DNA from: CAIQJJ01 sp049325275
Lineage (GTDB): Bacteria > Chloroflexota > Anaerolineae > Anaerolineales > UBA4823
Length of the DNA stretch: 64,000 nt
Direction of reading: 5' to 3'
Assembly (NCBI GenBank): GCA_049325275.1
Contig: JBMOLU010000050.1
Span: 124,001 to 188,000 of the forward strand
The notes beneath the pieces are model-generated. The model did not search any database. It worked only from the letters and a program-made list of their open reading frames with translations, and was not told the origin of the DNA. Positions 36,303-44,405 of this stretch are shown piece after piece. Every line of letters starts with the position of its first letter. Position 1 is the stretch's first letter. Both the position numbers and the translations under genes were made by a program.

Positions 36303-36952
36303 CGGCCCAGCATGCCGAAGCCCTGGAACAGGAACACACCCCCCAGGTAAACAAAAAAGAGACCGCATCCTGCCAGCAGCAGGCGATAAAGGCCATCGTT
36401 CATCCAGCGCCGTCCCCCGCCGATGACGGTCGAAAGCAGCGTATCCCAGGCATAGTCGGCCGAGATATGGCCGACGTAAAAAGCCGCAACCGCACCAGCG
36501 CCTGCGGCTTTTGCTGAAGCCAGGTAACCGGCAGCCACCGTTACCCACCACGCATACCAAAACGGATTGCCCAGCGTGGCCAGCGCACCCAGGCCAACGA
36601 GTTGCCGGCCGCTCAAGGATCTGCCGCCATCTTCGGGCCGCGGCAGGCGTACCTTGCCACGCAGCGTTTCCCACAGGGTCACTCCTCCCATCCACAACAG
36701 CAGTCCGCCGCCAATCCAGGCAACTGCGATTTGGACTCCGGGGTGAGTCAGGCCGCTTAAGCCGAGGCTGATCAGCAAAATGATGCCCAGTTCCATGAGG
36801 GCGTGCCCGGTGGCCACCAACGGGCCAACCTTCCAGCCCTGGCGCGGCGTCTGGCTGACGATTGCCGTCGAGATCGGCCCCGGCGAGGCGACGGCTGCAA
36901 GGGCCATGCTGAAAGAAAATGCGAAAATGGCAAACAGCGAAGTGGGAAGCAT
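36299..36952 (-). CDS. LysE/RhtB-family exporter
   Basis: A 217-residue membrane protein with six hydrophobic helices. The LysE-type signature is near the N-terminus: ASPGPISTAIVSQTPRQGWKVG, then GHALMELGII. A second family block is LATLGNPFWYAWWVTV. The ATG at 36952 was chosen because GAAAGG lies nine bases upstream; an ATG at 37030 would overlap the divergent promoter. The gene overlaps the kinase stop on the other strand by four bases. Members export amino acids or other small metabolites; the substrate here is unknown. Confidence 0.82.
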   Translation of the reverse strand: MLPTSLFAIFAFSFSMALAAVASPGPISTAIVSQTPRQGWKVGPLVATGHALMELGIILLISLGLSGLTHPGVQIAVAWIGGGLLLWMGGVTLWETLRGKVRLPRPEDGGRSLSGRQLVGLGALATLGNPFWYAWWVTVAAGYLASAKAAGAGAVAAFYVGHISADYAWDTLLSTVIGGGRRWMNDGLYRLLLAGCGLFFVYLGGVFLFQGFGMLGR

Positions 36953-37017
36953 GGGGAGAAACCTTTCGATAGTACCGGTGGGTGTTGGACTGGCATTGTA
37001 CCTTAATCGGGCGGGTT

Positions 37018-37047
37018 TGCTCATATTCACACTTCCCTGCTAAAATG
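37018..37047 (+). promoter_or_regulatory. putative promoter for the GH20 gene
   Basis: TTGCTC (37018-37023), an 18-base spacer and TAAAAT (37042-37047), with the GH20 ATG about 55 bases downstream. A plausible sigma-70-type promoter in the divergent gap with the LysE gene. Confidence 0.45.
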
Positions 37048-37101
37048 ATGCAACGGTTTGCTTTCTTGTCTTGGGTTTCCAGTTGTAGCGGGAAGGTATC
37101 G

Positions 37102-38964
37102 ATGACGCAACTCTTGCTATGTCCGCAACCTCGCCAGGTGACGTATTCCGAAGGGGCGTTTGCTCTTGAGCCGGACCGGCTTATCCTGTTGGATGTACCC
37201 AACCCGCAAGCGCTGCGCTTTGCTGCCGGGCGCGTGCGCCAGGCTTTGCTGGACTCTTTGGGTGTGGTATGGGAAATGACTGCCAGCCGTACCACGCCGG
37301 CAGCGTTGGTGGCGCTCGTCTTACGGCTCACACCTGAAAAGATCGCTCATCCACAAGGGTATGAGTTGTCGATCGCTCCCGAATCGATCCAGATCAACGC
37401 GCATGACGAGGCGGGCGCGTTCTACGGCGTCTGTACGCTGGTGCAATTGATGCTTCAGTCACCAAACCTGCCCATGATTGCACTCCCGTGCCTGCGCATC
37501 GTCGATTGGCCCGACTTTCCCGCGCGTGGCGTAATGCTCGATATTTCGCGCGACAAGGTGCCCACCTTGCAAACCGTTTTCGATCTGGTGGATCGGTTGG
37601 CAACCTGGAAGGTTAACCAGCTTCAGCTTTACACCGAACACACCTTTGCTTATCGCAGCCACCCCAAGCCCTGGGCCAAGGCATCGCCTTTTACCGGCGA
37701 AGAAATTCTGGCCCTGGATGCCTTCTGCCGCGAACGGCACGTTCAGCTTGTGCCCAATCAAAACTCGTTTGGGCATATGCAGCGCTGGTTGTGCCTGCCG
37801 GAATACCATCCGTTGGCCGAGGCACCACAGGGTTATGAGTACCCGTGGGGAGGGCGCTCCGATCAACCTTTCACCTTGTGCCCATCTGACCCCGGCAGCA
37901 TTCAACTGATACGCGAGTTGTACGATGAACTGCTGCCGCACTTCTCCAGCCGCATGTTCAACGTGGGATGCGACGAAACCTGGGACCTGGGTCAGGGACG
38001 CAGCCAGGCCGAATGCGCGCAGCGCGGTGCAGGGCGGGTGTATCTCGACTTTTTGCTCAAAATCTACCACGAAGTGGCGGCGCGCGGCTTGAGAATGCAG
38101 TTTTGGGGTGACATCATCTTGCAGCATCCCGAGTTGGTGAAGGATTTGCCCAAGGATGTGATTGCCTTATCGTGGGGGTACGAAGCCGACCATCCCTTCG
38201 ATCAGCAAGGGGCGCGTTTTGCAGAAGCCGGCCTGGAGTTTTACGTTTGCCCGGGCACTTCTTCTTGGAATGCGATCGCCGGGCGCACCGACAACGCACT
38301 GGGGAATCTGCGCAGCGCAGCCGAAAACGGCCTCAAGCATGGTGCAGCGGGTTACCTCAACACCGATTGGGGCGACAACGGCCACTGGCAGCCGCTGCCG
38401 GTCAGCTACTTGGGCTTCCTGGCCGGCGCAGCGTATTCGTGGGCTTTAGAAGCCAACCGCAGCCTGGATGTGGTCGTCGCCCTCAACCGGCATGCTTTTG
38501 ACGATCCTGCCGGTGTCCTCGGCCAGGTGGCCTATGACCTGGGAAACGTGTATCGCTTTGCCGGATTCGAACCGGAAAACAATTCTGCTTTGCATAGCTT
38601 CTTGCAGACTCCTTTGAGAAAAATCGCCGAATTGTACGGTGAAAAGACCGATGCCGACACGCTTCGGCAGGCCTTGCAGGCCATTCACGATGCCGTGGCG
38701 CGCCTGCCCCGCGCGGCCAGTACTCGCCAGGATGCTTCCCTGCTCGCCCGTGAATTCGACTACGCTGCCCGCACGCTGCGGCACGCCTGCTTGCGCGCCT
38801 TGCTCGCCTTGGGCACCCCCGATAAGGATGCGACAACGCTACAATTCGACTTGCGCGAGATTATCAGCGAACACCGCAAGGTCTGGCGCGCCCGTAACCG
38901 CCCTGGTGGTTTGGTGGACAGCGTGGCCCGTTTCGAAGCGGCGCGCAAAGATTACCTGACGTAA
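37102..38964 (+). CDS. beta-N-acetylhexosaminidase (GH20)
   Basis: A 620-residue enzyme of glycoside hydrolase family 20. It has the N-terminal alpha/beta domain (LCPQPRQVTYSEG... GAFYGVCTLVQLM) and then the barrel: IVDWPDFPARGVMLDISRD, KVNQLQLYTEHTFAY and the catalytic Asp291-Glu292 pair in NVGCDETWD. The C-terminal 150 residues are helical. No signal peptide is seen, so it acts inside the cell on imported chitobiose-like or glycan fragments. The ATG at 37102 has GGGAAGG upstream. The SIS-domain gene follows 10 bases later, so the two form an operon that would release and process GlcNAc. Confidence 0.9.
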   Translation: MTQLLLCPQPRQVTYSEGAFALEPDRLILLDVPNPQALRFAAGRVRQALLDSLGVVWEMTASRTTPAALVALVLRLTPEKIAHPQGYELSIAPESIQINAHDEAGAFYGVCTLVQLMLQSPNLPMIALPCLRIVDWPDFPARGVMLDISRDKVPTLQTVFDLVDRLATWKVNQLQLYTEHTFAYRSHPKPWAKASPFTGEEILALDAFCRERHVQLVPNQNSFGHMQRWLCLPEYHPLAEAPQGYEYPWGGRSDQPFTLCPSDPGSIQLIRELYDELLPHFSSRMFNVGCDETWDLGQGRSQAECAQRGAGRVYLDFLLKIYHEVAARGLRMQFWGDIILQHPELVKDLPKDVIALSWGYEADHPFDQQGARFAEAGLEFYVCPGTSSWNAIAGRTDNALGNLRSAAENGLKHGAAGYLNTDWGDNGHWQPLPVSYLGFLAGAAYSWALEANRSLDVVVALNRHAFDDPAGVLGQVAYDLGNVYRFAGFEPENNSALHSFLQTPLRKIAELYGEKTDADTLRQALQAIHDAVARLPRAASTRQDASLLAREFDYAARTLRHACLRALLALGTPDKDATTLQFDLREIISEHRKVWRARNRPGGLVDSVARFEAARKDYLT

Positions 38965-38974
38965 AAGGAGTACC

Positions 38975-40009
38975 ATGTCCGTCCTCTCGACCGAAATCTA
39001 CCAACAACCTGCCGTCATCCGTCAGTTGCTTGCCAATGAGACCGGCCACGTGCAGCAAATTGCCAACGAGTTACGCGGTAAGTTCGATTATGTCTTGATG
39101 GCTGCTCGCGGTACATCGGACAATGCTGCCCGTTACGCGCAGTACCGCCTCGGAACGTATAACGCGTTGCCGGTGGCGCTCGCCACGCCATCCGTTTTTA
39201 CCACCTATGGCGCTGCGCCGCACTTGAATGGGGCCTTGGTGGTCGGCATTTCACAATCCGGCCGTTCGCCGGACATCCTTTCCGTGATCGAAGCCGGCAA
39301 ACGGCAGGGGCGCCCTACCCTGGTCATTACGAATGCCCCCGATGCACCTCTGGCAAAAGCCGCCGATTTCGTCGTCCCCTTGCATGCCTGGCCCGAACAG
39401 GCTGTGGCAGCGACGAAATCCTACACGGCTTCGCTGGTGGCCCTGGCGCTGTTTTCGTGCGCCTTGCGCGAGGACGAAACTGTGCTGTCGCAGTTGTCGC
39501 AGGTACCCGACTGGATGCAGCATACACTCCAAATCACCCAGGCCGTCCTGGCACGTGTTGAACGTTATCGTTACATGGATCACTGCGTGGTACTGGGGCG
39601 CGGGCTAAATTATGCGACCGCTTTTGAAGTAGCGCTAAAGATCAAGGAACTGACCCGCATTATTACTGAACCCTATTCGTCTGCCGACTTTCTACACGGC
39701 CCGGTGGCGATGGTTGGCCGCGGCTTCCCCTGCGTGGTCGTCGCACCCGGCGGAAAGACCCTGCAAGACATGCGTTTGCTGCAAAAACGCTTGCTGGAAT
39801 GTGGCGCCGAGCTGCTTGCGATCAGCGATCAAGAAGATCTACTGGCCCAGGCAGCCCTGCCGCTGCGCCTGCCGCCCGGCATTCCCGAATGGCTTTCTCC
39901 TTGCGTGTCGGTGTTGCCCGGCCAACTTTTTGCCATGACACTCTCCGCGGCGCGCGGTTTGGATGCGGACAATCCTGAAGGTTTGACCAAGGTGACCGAA
40001 ACCTGGTGA
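38975..40009 (+). CDS. SIS-domain aldose-ketose isomerase / GlcN6P deaminase-like protein
   Basis: A 344-residue protein with two SIS domains. The first contains the phosphosugar loop AARGTSDNAARYAQY and the GISQSGRSPD motif; the second contains VLGRGLNYATAFEVALKIKE and SSADFLHGPVAM. This is the isomerase half of GlmS without the glutaminase domain, the arrangement found in NagB-II (glucosamine-6-phosphate deaminase) and AgaS. Being coupled to GH20, it most likely deaminates or isomerises an amino-sugar phosphate to feed glycolysis. The ATG is preceded by AAAGGAG. No nagA deacetylase is visible. Confidence 0.85.
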   Translation: MSVLSTEIYQQPAVIRQLLANETGHVQQIANELRGKFDYVLMAARGTSDNAARYAQYRLGTYNALPVALATPSVFTTYGAAPHLNGALVVGISQSGRSPDILSVIEAGKRQGRPTLVITNAPDAPLAKAADFVVPLHAWPEQAVAATKSYTASLVALALFSCALREDETVLSQLSQVPDWMQHTLQITQAVLARVERYRYMDHCVVLGRGLNYATAFEVALKIKELTRIITEPYSSADFLHGPVAMVGRGFPCVVVAPGGKTLQDMRLLQKRLLECGAELLAISDQEDLLAQAALPLRLPPGIPEWLSPCVSVLPGQLFAMTLSAARGLDADNPEGLTKVTETW

Positions 40010-40347
40010 GCGGGGGGCCCTGCGCCATAGACCATAACCATTTTTGCGTAAAAGTGTTTTTTATACACGCGCGTCAACGTCCCCGCCTTGTCTGTTGGCG
40101 ATACGGCGGCGCCAATTAGGGGTTTTCCCCCCAAGACAACTTTGCTCGAAAGAAGTAAAATAGCAGTATACGTGTCTATTCAACCAAGGAGCGGAATCGA
40201 AGTTGCGCAAGGAATTCATTTCGCGCTGAAAAAGGGCTTTATTCTGCATTCCTGAATAACCTTTCTGGTTCTCCCGTTTTCAACGGGAAGGTCGATTTCC
40301 CGTTGCAGGCGGAAGAGCCCCCTTTCTCTTTTTTGTGGACGAAAACG
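40010..40347. other. intergenic region before the LacI-HK regulator
   Basis: Contains G/C-rich runs (about 40085-40135), an AGTAAAATAG stretch near 40154 that could be a -10 element, and the 53-bp MITE-like element at 40267. No gene or RNA is recognisable. Confidence 0.45.
40267..40319. mobile_element. MITE-like palindromic element, copy C
   Basis: A 53-bp short form beginning GGTTCTCCCG and ending GGCGGAAGAGCC, with inner hairpin CCCGTTTTCAACGGG. The flanks are ACCTTTCT (40259-40266) and CCCTTTCT (40320-40327), a 7/8 direct repeat. It lies directly before the LacI-HK gene and would overlap the N-terminus if the upstream ATG at 40303 were used, which favours ATG 40348. Confidence 0.68.
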
Positions 40348-43300
40348 ATGCAGGACGACCCAAGAAAAAAACACAAGACGTTGGGGGTTCTGGTTGGGGC
40401 TCAGGTTTATTACAATACGATTTTGGGGAATTTTATCGGCCCCGTACTGTACGGCGTGCGTTCGGCTGCCAGCGACTACGGTTGTAATTTGCTGATTGCC
40501 GGGGGCATGGACGATTACACCGTCCTCTCGCGCCCTGCCTGGCCGGAGCCTGACCCGGATGTCGACTTTGTTCCCGTAGGCCCCTGGAATGTCGACGGTT
40601 TGATCGTTGTCAACCCGTTGTTATCGCCGGATAAATCTGCTTACATCGCAAAAGTCAGGCACTCCGGCATGCCGGTCGTCTTCATCTCTACCGGAGAAGA
40701 CGGCCCAACGGTTTGCGTCGATAACGAAACCGGCATCCGTCGCGCCGTCGCTCACCTGGTCGAGCACGGCCATCGCAGCATTGCGTTTATCGCCGGCTAT
40801 CCCCAGGATCTGAAGGGAGACAGCGCCATTCGTTTGAAGGCCTATCAGGATGCCGTACGTGAAAATGGCCTGACGGCCGATCCGCGCCTGGTTGCGTATA
40901 GCTGTCATAGCATCGACGGCGGCAAGTCGGCCATGCAGCAGCTGCTGACTTCCGGTCTCAAGTTTACGGCGGCGATTGCCAGCAACGACGAATCGGCCAT
41001 CGGCGCTATGTGCACCCTTCGAGATGTCGGGTTGCGCATTCCGGAAGATATTGCCATCATCGGCTTCGATGACAGCCTTGAAGCCCTCATGCGAACGCCG
41101 CCCTTGACCACGCTGCACTACTCGCCTTCCGAAATGGGGTATACGGCGTTGGAGTTGCTGCTTGAGTATGTTGCCGGGCGCCAACCGGTTAGCGAGATCG
41201 TCAAAATTCCCGCCCGGATGGTGCTGCGCCAATCTTGCGGTTGCCTGTCGGGGATAAACCCGGATGCCGGCGTGTTGACGCCGGTGGTCGTCTCGATGGA
41301 TCGTTCCAGCGCGATGTCGCAGTTGGTCAAGGCCATGACGGAGAACGCTATGGCCGAGGCGCAGCACCTCGGCCTGGCCGAAGTCCACGCGTTGTGCTCT
41401 CGCCTGGTCGAGACGTTGGTATCCAGCTTGAAGTCGGGGCAGCCCAAAGCCTTTTACCGTACGATTGACGACATCCGCTTTCGTACCGAGGCTGCCGAGG
41501 AAGACGTTCACATCTGGCATGCTGCGCTCACGGCTTTGGAAAACAAAATGGAACTGCTGCTGATGGTCGGCAGTTCGATGATGAAGCTGCACCAGGCAGA
41601 AGATATGCTGCGCCATAGCCGTTTGATGATCAACGAGAGCGTTCGGCGGCAGTCGCGCCGTTACATGGTCCGCCAACGTTGGCGTAGCGACTGGATGGGG
41701 CGTTTGAACGCCAGTTTGCTGACCGCCCTGGACAGGACACAAATTTTCGCGATCCTGGCCGAGCGTTTTGCGAAAATCAATATCCAGAATGCCGGCGTGG
41801 CCTTCTTCGAGCCGCAAGAAGGCGATCCCTTTGCTGTGAGCGAGCTGCACCGCATCACCCCGGCGCAAGAAGATGTCGCCAGCCGCTTTCCCAGCCGCCA
41901 GTTCCCACCGCCGGGCATGTTCGCTGAGCCATTCAGCCTGATCTTGTTGCCGCTTTCCAAGCAGGGGGATGCACCCGGCTTCGTCGTTTTCGATACTTCC
42001 CATCTCGATTTGTATGCCCTCGTCGTCTGGCAGTTGCGCACCTTTTTCAAGGTTGCGGGCCTGTACCAGGAGGCCACGGAAGGGCGCCGCCTGGCAGAGG
42101 AAGCGGCGAGTTCGAAAAACCGTTTTCTTGCCATGGTCAGCCATGAACTGCGCACGCCCCTGAGCCTGATTCTGGGCTTGAGCGAGCTTTTGCTGCGGGA
42201 CGATGCAGATGTAACGATCAGCCGCTCCGATCTCGAGAATATTCGTTCGAATGCCCGTCAACTGGATGTTTTGATCCGCGACGTGCTCGATCTGGCGCAG
42301 GCCGAAGCGGGTGAATGGAAGCTGCAATGCGAACAGCTCGATTTTGCAGAAGTGTTACAGCCCGTGAGCATGGTCGGCGAGCAACTTGCCAGGAAGAAAG
42401 GTTTGGATTGGTCTGCCGACATTCCTGCGGTGCTGCCGCTGGTGTGGGGCGATTGCATTCGCTTGCGGCAGATCGTCATGAACCTCATTAATAATGCCAC
42501 CAAGTTTACGGAGAGCGGTTCCGTCCGTTTGCAGGTGGAAGCCGGCGACGGCGGGATCACGGTTCTGATCCACGATACGGGGCCGGGTATCCCACTTGAA
42601 GAGCAGGAAACGATCTTTACCGAGTTCCGCCAGTGCGGCCACACGGCTGCACAGCGCTCTGACGGCCTCGGGCTTGGGCTGGCGATTTGCAAGCGCCTGG
42701 TCGAACTGCACGGTGGAACGATCGGCGTCGATTCGACCGGGAAAGATGGCGAAGGCACCACCATTTACTTTCGTATTCCGGCTTCGCAAACGCATACTGC
42801 TACATCCGCAGGCACCTTGACCGATATTTTGCCCTTTTTGGACGTGAAGGCCGGCCAGGAACTGTCCACGCCCGTCCGTAAGCCCGGCAAACCCATCGTG
42901 CAAGCTGCCGGCGCCGGCAAAGGCGCATTATCGGTACGCCTCGTGCACCTGGCCGGGGAAACCCAAAAAGCAAAGCCTGAGCCGCTTGCCGTATGGAAAA
43001 TTCCGACGCTACCCGACTCGTGCGGCGAAACCGTGCCAGGCGCCCCCCTGTCTTCTGTGCCTGTCTGGCTTCCGGCGCATTCGGTCGGTGTCCTGCATAA
43101 GCCTGCCAGTCTCGCCGAGTTGGCCGAGGCCGTCGCACAGCGTTGGCCGGAAGATGCGCACCGTGAAAACCAGCGCATTTTGATTGTCGATGACGATATC
43201 CGTATTCTCGAAACCTTTACACGTATGTTGCGAGACTGGTCCCCGCAGGTCGAAGTGCTTACGGCGCAGCGTGGCGCCGATGCATTGGCATCCATCCATA

Positions 43301-43878
43301 GGCATCAGCCCGATCTGGTTTTGCTGGACCTTGCCATGCCGGAAATGGACGGTTTCGAGGTGCTCGAGAGCATGCGCCACGATCCGGCCAGCCGGGATAT
43401 CCCTGTGATCATCCTCAGCGGGCAGAAACTGACTCAGGAAACGATCCGGCGCTTGAATACCGGGGTGGAGACTATCTTGCACAAAGACCTCTACAGCGTT
43501 GACGAAGTTTCTACCCACATCGAAACGATCCTGCACGGGGAAAAGGATGTCAACTACGCCACTCACAACCTGGCCCGTAAGGCGATGGCTTATATCCACG
43601 AACAATTTACCGAGCCGCTTTCTTTAGAACACATTGCCACATACTTTGGCGTTTGCAAGGAACACCTGGCGCGCTGCTTTCGCGACGAAACCGGGATCAC
43701 GGTGGGGACTTACCTCAACCGTTACCGCATCAGCCAGGCCAAGGAACTGCTGCGCCAGGAAGAGAAACGCGTCGTGGATGTAGCCATGCAGGTAGGCTTC
43801 TCGAGCAGTGCCTACTTCAGCCGGGTTTTTAAGCAGGAGACCGGGAAATCGCCGCAGGAATACCGCCAGCGGCATTAA
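40348..43878 (+). CDS. LacI-type ligand-binding / histidine kinase / receiver / AraC fusion regulator
   Basis: A 1176-residue cytosolic protein without membrane helices. Order: LacI-type sugar-binding domain (about 10-310, with KTLGVLVGAQ, HRSIAFIAGYP and DIAIIGFDD, ending RQSCGC); helical linker and GAF-like region (about 330-580); HisKA with His599 in VSHELRTPLSLI; HATPase_c (N box NLINNATKF, G1 DTGPGIP, G2 GLGLGLAIC); an inter-domain region; receiver with Asp994 in VLLDLAMPEMDG; and an AraC HTH (about 1070-1176, VGFSSSAYFSRVFKQETG). It could sense an intracellular sugar, phosphorylate its own receiver and bind DNA in one chain. Adjacent amino-sugar and cellulose genes are candidate targets. 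The ATG at 40348 is preferred, since the ATG at 40303 lies inside the mobile-like element; no strong ribosome-binding site is present. Confidence 0.9.
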   Translation: MQDDPRKKHKTLGVLVGAQVYYNTILGNFIGPVLYGVRSAASDYGCNLLIAGGMDDYTVLSRPAWPEPDPDVDFVPVGPWNVDGLIVVNPLLSPDKSAYIAKVRHSGMPVVFISTGEDGPTVCVDNETGIRRAVAHLVEHGHRSIAFIAGYPQDLKGDSAIRLKAYQDAVRENGLTADPRLVAYSCHSIDGGKSAMQQLLTSGLKFTAAIASNDESAIGAMCTLRDVGLRIPEDIAIIGFDDSLEALMRTPPLTTLHYSPSEMGYTALELLLEYVAGRQPVSEIVKIPARMVLRQSCGCLSGINPDAGVLTPVVVSMDRSSAMSQLVKAMTENAMAEAQHLGLAEVHALCSRLVETLVSSLKSGQPKAFYRTIDDIRFRTEAAEEDVHIWHAALTALENKMELLLMVGSSMMKLHQAEDMLRHSRLMINESVRRQSRRYMVRQRWRSDWMGRLNASLLTALDRTQIFAILAERFAKINIQNAGVAFFEPQEGDPFAVSELHRITPAQEDVASRFPSRQFPPPGMFAEPFSLILLPLSKQGDAPGFVVFDTSHLDLYALVVWQLRTFFKVAGLYQEATEGRRLAEEAASSKNRFLAMVSHELRTPLSLILGLSELLLRDDADVTISRSDLENIRSNARQLDVLIRDVLDLAQAEAGEWKLQCEQLDFAEVLQPVSMVGEQLARKKGLDWSADIPAVLPLVWGDCIRLRQIVMNLINNATKFTESGSVRLQVEAGDGGITVLIHDTGPGIPLEEQETIFTEFRQCGHTAAQRSDGLGLGLAICKRLVELHGGTIGVDSTGKDGEGTTIYFRIPASQTHTATSAGTLTDILPFLDVKAGQELSTPVRKPGKPIVQAAGAGKGALSVRLVHLAGETQKAKPEPLAVWKIPTLPDSCGETVPGAPLSSVPVWLPAHSVGVLHKPASLAELAEAVAQRWPEDAHRENQRILIVDDDIRILETFTRMLRDWSPQVEVLTAQRGADALASIHRHQPDLVLLDLAMPEMDGFEVLESMRHDPASRDIPVIILSGQKLTQETIRRLNTGVETILHKDLYSVDEVSTHIETILHGEKDVNYATHNLARKAMAYIHEQFTEPLSLEHIATYFGVCKEHLARCFRDETGITVGTYLNRYRISQAKELLRQEEKRVVDVAMQVGFSSSAYFSRVFKQETGKSPQEYRQRH

Positions 43879-43997
43879 GCGTTGGCGGCGAAGTAAGGGG
43901 GCGCCTATCGAAAGCATGGGTTGGAACAAGCCCTTTCGGGCGTGCACGCATGGCGTCGGTTTTGCGCCAGTCACCAACACTCGTTTAGGAAGGCTTC

Positions 43998-44031
43998 ATG
44001 GGCTGTCTCGTTTGAGACAGCCCATTTTTTG
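43998..44031 (+). terminator. rho-independent terminator
   Basis: A perfect 12-bp stem, ATGGGCTGTCTC with GAGACAGCCCAT, loop GTTT, followed by a T5 run. It ends the LacI-HK transcript about 120 bases after its stop. Confidence 0.9.
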
Positions 44032-44223
44032 CGCTTCAGCCAGCACACCCAAAAGATGTGGGCGATTTCACGGTTCGTAAGATGCCTGCAAGGGCGTGTT
44101 TGTCGTTTCATTCCCCGGCGTCAGCCTATATCAATTCTGTACAAACACGGGTCAATATTGTGCAAGTTAAAGTCAACGTGGATGATGATCTTATTGGCTG
44201 CACCGGGTATAGTCAGGACGAAT

Positions 44224-44239
44224 TTGAGAGCGCTCTCAA
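44224..44239. promoter_or_regulatory. LacI-family-type operator palindrome upstream of the endoglucanase
   Basis: TTGAGAGCGCTCTCAA is a perfect 16-bp inverted repeat about 165 bases ahead of the GH12 start. The central GAGCGCTC core is shared with the CebR operator that controls cellulase genes in Streptomyces (consensus TGGGAGCGCTCCCA). A LacI-type repressor acting on cellulose breakdown is a reasonable reading, although no free LacI gene is in the window. Confidence 0.55.
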
Positions 44240-44330
44240 GAGGCTCTTTATCAGTCCAATATCTCAGGAGGTCGGCTGCGCACAACAAATCACTTACCCC
44301 TATCCACAAAACCAAGGTCCGTTTTAAGCA

Positions 44331-44380
44331 AGCTCTTCCACCCCAGTGGGAAATGTCCTTCCCGCGAAAACAGGAGAGCC
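44331..44380. mobile_element. MITE-like palindromic element, copy D (diverged)
   Basis: A 50-bp relic with ends AGCTCTTCC and CAGGAGAGCC and the internal TTCCCGCGAAAAC block shared with the other copies. No flanking direct repeat is visible. It ends 26 bases before the endoglucanase start, so it forms part of that gene's leader. Confidence 0.5.
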
Positions 44381-44405
44381 TAAAAATACAAAAAGGAGAG
44401 ATGAT

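Larger units (their letters stand above)
44032..44405. other. intergenic leader region of the GH12 gene
   Basis: A 374-base gap. It carries a 16-bp perfect palindrome (44224-44239) and a MITE-like element (44331-44380), both annotated separately. A small frame at 44054-44327 has no ribosome-binding site or recognisable similarity and is not called as a gene. Confidence 0.5.

Noticed and set aside
44054..44327. Small 90-codon frame in the leader of the GH12 gene
   Set aside because: No ribosome-binding site or similarity, and it contains the putative operator palindrome.
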